Shown: piece after piece, positions 52,428-54,960 of the stretch
Numbering within the stretch: position 1 is the stretch's first letter
How the letters are laid out: every line of letters starts with the position of its first letter
Source of the DNA: an uncultured Oscillospiraceae bacterium
GTDB lineage: Bacteria; Bacillota; Clostridia; Oscillospirales; Oscillospiraceae
DNA: 54,960 nucleotides
Assembly (NCBI GenBank): GCA_947589225.1
Contig: CANQBC010000014.1
Span: forward strand, 1-54,960
Direction of reading: 5' to 3'
The notes under the pieces: generated by a model
Databases searched by the model: none
Seen by the model: the letters and a program-made list of their open reading frames with translations, nothing else
What the model was told of the DNA's origin: nothing
Program-made: the position numbers and the translations under genes

Positions 52428-53861
52428 TCAGATGGCCAGGAAGAACTTCACCAGGAACAGCGCCGAGATGACGTAGGTCAAAATCGAGACGTCCTTGGCC
52501 TTGCCGGTGAACACCTTGATGACGGTATAGGTGATGAGGCCGAGGCCGATGCCGTGGCCGATGGAACCGGAGATGGGCATGGCCAGGAGCATGATGAACA
52601 CGGGGGCGGCGATGGCCATATCGGAGAAGTCGATGTTTTTGATGCCGCTGAGCATCAGGATGCCCACATAGATGAGGGCGGCGGAGGTGGCGGCGGGGGG
52701 AATGATGGCGGCGATGGGGCTGATGAAGATGCACGCCAGGAACAGGATGCCGGTGGTCAGGGAGGTAAGGCCCGTGCGGCCGCCGGCCTCAACGCCGGAG
52801 GCGGACTCCACGAAGGTGGTGACGGTGGAGGTGCCGGTGCAGGCGCCCACCACGGTGCCCACGGCGTCGGACAGGAGCGTCTCGCGCATCTTGGGCATGT
52901 TGCCGTTCTTGTCGGTCATGCCCGCGCGGTTGGCGGTGGCAAGGACGGTACCGATGGTGTCGAACATATCAATGATGCAGAAGGTGACTATCAGCAGAAC
53001 GACAGTGCCCCAGCCGATGGAGAACAGTGTTCCGAAGTCGAACTTAAAGAGCGTTGTTTTCGCCATGTCGCCGAAAGGAGGCAGCCAGCTGGCGGTTTTC
53101 AGATTCTCAAAGGGGTTCTGCTTCAGGAAGATGGCCTGGCCGGCCCAGTTGAGGACGGAGGCGCCAAGCATGCCCACAAGCACAGCGCCCTTCATCTTGT
53201 AATGTGCCAGGATGATGATGAGGAAGAGGCCGATGAACATGGTGACCACGGCCAGGACCATGGCGGGCCAGTACTCGCCCATGGCCTGCTTGACGGTGCT
53301 GGCGGAGAGAGCGCCGAAGAAGTCACGCATGACGTAGTTCTCGTTGGAAGCGCCCTGGCCGGCGTTGGAGCCAAAGCCGATGTTCATGAGCATGAGGCCG
53401 ATGCCGGGGCCGATGCCCAGGCGCACGCCGAGAGGAATGGCCTCCACGATCTTCTGACGGATATTGAAGATGGAAAGGAGAACGAACACGATACCCTCAA
53501 TGAGGATGATGCACAGGCCCGCCTGAAGTCCCGCGAGCATGGAGCATCCAGCGGCGCCGGCGATCTGGGCGATAACTACGGCAAAGTAGCTGTTCAGGCC
53601 CATGCCGGGAGCCAGGGCGAAAGGCTTGTTGGCCAGGAACGCCATGCAGAACATGGCCACGGCGGAAGCAAGGCACGTCGCCATGAAGACGCCGTTCCAC
53701 GCGGCCTGCGTGTCTGCCCCAAAGCTGGTGTTGTTGAACAGGACGATCAGGTTCGGGTTCAGGGCGATGATGTAGGCCATGGTCATGAAGGTGGTAAGAC
53801 CGGCTACGATCTCGGTGCGGACGGTGGTGCCGTTTTGCTTGAGCTTAAAGATTTTCTCCAT
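52428..53861 (-). CDS. NCS2 family purine permease (AzgA/PbuG-like)
   Basis: The 477-residue transporter has 12-14 helices and imports hypoxanthine, guanine or adenine. AzgA-type features are TEIVAGLTTFMTMAYIIALNP near the N-terminus, NSYFAVVIAQIAG, LGIGPGIGLMLMNIGFG, and the substrate region CIIDMFDTIGTV with TSTVTTFVESASGVEAGGRTGL. The ATG at 53861 has AGGAGGG 6 nt upstream. It is preceded by a structured leader and lies divergent from a phosphoribosyltransferase, which fits purine salvage. Confidence 0.9.
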   Translation of the reverse strand: MEKIFKLKQNGTTVRTEIVAGLTTFMTMAYIIALNPNLIVLFNNTSFGADTQAAWNGVFMATCLASAVAMFCMAFLANKPFALAPGMGLNSYFAVVIAQIAGAAGCSMLAGLQAGLCIILIEGIVFVLLSIFNIRQKIVEAIPLGVRLGIGPGIGLMLMNIGFGSNAGQGASNENYVMRDFFGALSASTVKQAMGEYWPAMVLAVVTMFIGLFLIIILAHYKMKGAVLVGMLGASVLNWAGQAIFLKQNPFENLKTASWLPPFGDMAKTTLFKFDFGTLFSIGWGTVVLLIVTFCIIDMFDTIGTVLATANRAGMTDKNGNMPKMRETLLSDAVGTVVGACTGTSTVTTFVESASGVEAGGRTGLTSLTTGILFLACIFISPIAAIIPPAATSAALIYVGILMLSGIKNIDFSDMAIAAPVFIMLLAMPISGSIGHGIGLGLITYTVIKVFTGKAKDVSILTYVISALFLVKFFLAI

Positions 53862-53888
53862 ATGTACCCTCCTAAAGTATTTCTCTTT

Positions 53889-53959
53889 AACCGGCAAAAA
53901 CAAAATCGGCGTGAAAACATTCGCTTCCTGTCCTCACGCCTTCCCGGTCTCCGCCGGTT
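53889..53959 (-). ncRNA. Structured leader of the purine permease, class unknown
   Basis: On the transcript, AACCGGC (53953-53959) pairs with GCCGGTT (53889-53895). It encloses GGCGTGA/TCACGCC (53934-53940 with 53908-53914). CCGG near the 5' arm can alternatively pair with a second CCGG 10 nt on, giving a possible switch. The conserved core of known purine riboswitches is not present. The rest of 53862-54185 is A/T-rich with the promoter at 54114. Confidence 0.4.
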
Positions 53960-54113
53960 TTAAGATGGTCTGAATATACCACGTTTTTTTGTAAAATTCC
54001 ACTTTTTATTCTAAATTTGTAAAATTTTTTTGAATATTTGGAGATATGTACAATTTCTCCCCGTTTGTGCCTTTCCGCTTGTGCAATTTATCGCCGCGGA
54101 CCCATAAAAGCCT

Positions 54114-54142
54114 TTGACCATGGCGGAAAATCGTGCTATAAT
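54114..54142 (+). promoter_or_regulatory. Promoter of the phosphoribosyltransferase gene
   Basis: TTGACC, a 17-nt spacer and a perfect TATAAT lie 44 bp upstream of the ATG. Confidence 0.8.
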
Positions 54143-54185
54143 ATCTTTTGTGGGCTACCACGAAATCATGAATGGAGTGACAGAC

Positions 54186-54740
54186 ATGACATACGAGCTC
54201 AAGGTAGCGGGCCTGACCCGCACCCTCCCCCTTTGTAAACTCAACGACGACCTGTCCATCGCGGCCTTTGTCATCTTCGGCGACGTGGAGCTGACCTGCG
54301 AATGTGCCAGAGCCCTGCTGGAGAAGGCCCCGGAGTACGACTACATGGTGGCCCCGGAGGCCAAAGCCATCCCCCTCATTCACGAGATGGCAAAGCAGTC
54401 GGGACGCAACGACTACTTCCTGGTGCGAAAAAAGGCCAAGGCGTACATGCACGACGTTTTCAAGGTGGAGGATCACTCCATCACCACCGAGGGCACCCAG
54501 TACCTGTACATGGACGGGGAGGACGCCCGGAAGATGCGGGGCAAGCGCGTCCTCATCATCGACGACGTGATCTCCACGGGCGGATCCATCGCCGCGGTGG
54601 AGGAGCTTGTGCGGGAAGCCGGCGGCATTGTCACCGCCAAAATGGCCGTCCTCGCGGAGGGCGACGCCGCCAGGCGCGACGACATCATCTTTCTTGAGCA
54701 TTTGCCGCTCTTTGACGGGAACGGCAGCCCCATAGCGTAA
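54186..54740 (+). CDS. Purine-type phosphoribosyltransferase
   Basis: This 184-residue type I phosphoribosyltransferase has the PRPP-binding loop VLIIDDVISTGGS (122-134), the YMVAPEAKAIPLIHEMA segment that binds pyrophosphate, and a flexible hood. It salvages a purine base (adenine or xanthine-like) with PRPP. The ATG at 54186 has GGAGTGA upstream. Being divergent from an NCS2 permease, it probably acts on the imported base. Length and motifs fit APRT/XPRT relatives, but the base is not decided by sequence. Confidence 0.8.
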   Translation: MTYELKVAGLTRTLPLCKLNDDLSIAAFVIFGDVELTCECARALLEKAPEYDYMVAPEAKAIPLIHEMAKQSGRNDYFLVRKKAKAYMHDVFKVEDHSITTEGTQYLYMDGEDARKMRGKRVLIIDDVISTGGSIAAVEELVREAGGIVTAKMAVLAEGDAARRDDIIFLEHLPLFDGNGSPIA

Positions 54741-54774
54741 ACGCGGCACGAAGAGGCCAGGGCGGCCGGTAAAG

Positions 54775-54811
54775 CAGGGACATGACACGCCGATGGGCGG
54801 TCATGTCCCTG
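54775..54811 (+). terminator. Terminator of the phosphoribosyltransferase gene
   Basis: A 12-bp perfect stem (54775-54786 with 54800-54811) lies 35 bp past the stop. The remaining 150 bp to the window edge show no gene. Confidence 0.7.
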
Positions 54812-54960
54812 TTGTACATTCTGGCTTTCGGGAAATTATTGCATACGTTTGAAAAATCGCGGGCAATGCCGATCGTTTTATACTAGGGCGTATCTGAAAA
54901 CGGCAAAAAATATACAGCTTGCACAAGAAGGGAAGGAATGGTAGAATAAGAGAAAAAGTG

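Noticed and set aside
53862-53990. A classical purine riboswitch before the NCS2 permease
   Set aside because: The conserved junction and loop sequences of the purine class are missing; only generic stems are seen.
54880-54960. A possible insertion-sequence end (GGGCGTATCTGAAAACGGC) near the right edge
   Set aside because: There is no matching inverted repeat or transposase within the window; the sequence is cut by the edge.

Overview
The window reads as chromosomal DNA of a GC-rich, low-oxygen, endospore-forming Firmicute, most likely an Oscillospirales (Oscillospiraceae-type) gut Clostridium. The basis is the SpoVAC sporulation gene, Gram-positive lipoprotein signals, strong AGGAGG-type ribosome binding sites, SepF/DivIVA division proteins, and conserved Firmicute gene orders (rimP-nusA-ylxR-ylxQ-infB-rbfA, sepF-divIVA-ileS-lspA-rluD, mutL-miaA-hfq). 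I saw no rRNA, tRNA, CRISPR array, phage genes or complete insertion sequence.

Layout: (1) 1-3.7 kb: a dispersed palindromic element, spoVAC, and a tandem pair of L,D-transpeptidase-fold proteins of which the first has lost its active site. (2) 4-18.5 kb: an alpha-glucan region, all on the minus strand. It holds malE-malF-malG-malK, an alpha-amylase lipoprotein, a surface-anchored pullulanase, a GH133 debranching enzyme, a GH13 alpha-1,6-type glucosidase and a HAD hydrolase. Two near-perfect cre/LacI-type operators sit at the malE and amylase promoters. (3) 18.7-22.3 kb: two unknown membrane proteins, a MATE exporter and an orphan NMT1-like binding lipoprotein. (4) 22.3-31.9 kb: the translation/transcription operon rimP-nusA-ylxR-ylxQ-infB, then rbfA-nrnA-truB-ribF and an unknown gene. 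(5) 32-41.5 kb: a minus-strand division/envelope operon, HlyD-like protein-yggS-sepF-divIVA-ileS-lspA-rluD, ending in a CAP/SLH protein. (6) 41.5-46.3 kb: hfq, miaA, mutL and an alanine-racemase-like protein without the PLP lysine. (7) 46.4-51.2 kb: miaB, mutS and a CPBP membrane protease. (8) 51.4-54.8 kb: an M23 peptidase, an NCS2 purine permease with a structured leader, and a divergent phosphoribosyltransferase.

How it works together: pullulanase and amylase act outside the cell on starch or pullulan. MalEFGK imports maltodextrins. The debranching enzyme and alpha-glucosidase finish them in the cytoplasm. The operators suggest control by CcpA or a MalR-like LacI repressor.

The least ordinary material lies between the genes. 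A palindrome-rich element occurs three times (about 77-272, 27431-27745, 41553-41914). Two copies are bracketed by duplicated local hairpins, and two share a core whose differences are all synonymous in one small reading frame. Other notable items are a 61-nt three-way-junction leader on malE, the dead/active L,D-transpeptidase pair and the lysine-less racemase homologue. I did not find a defence, secretion or biosynthetic system that looks wholly new.
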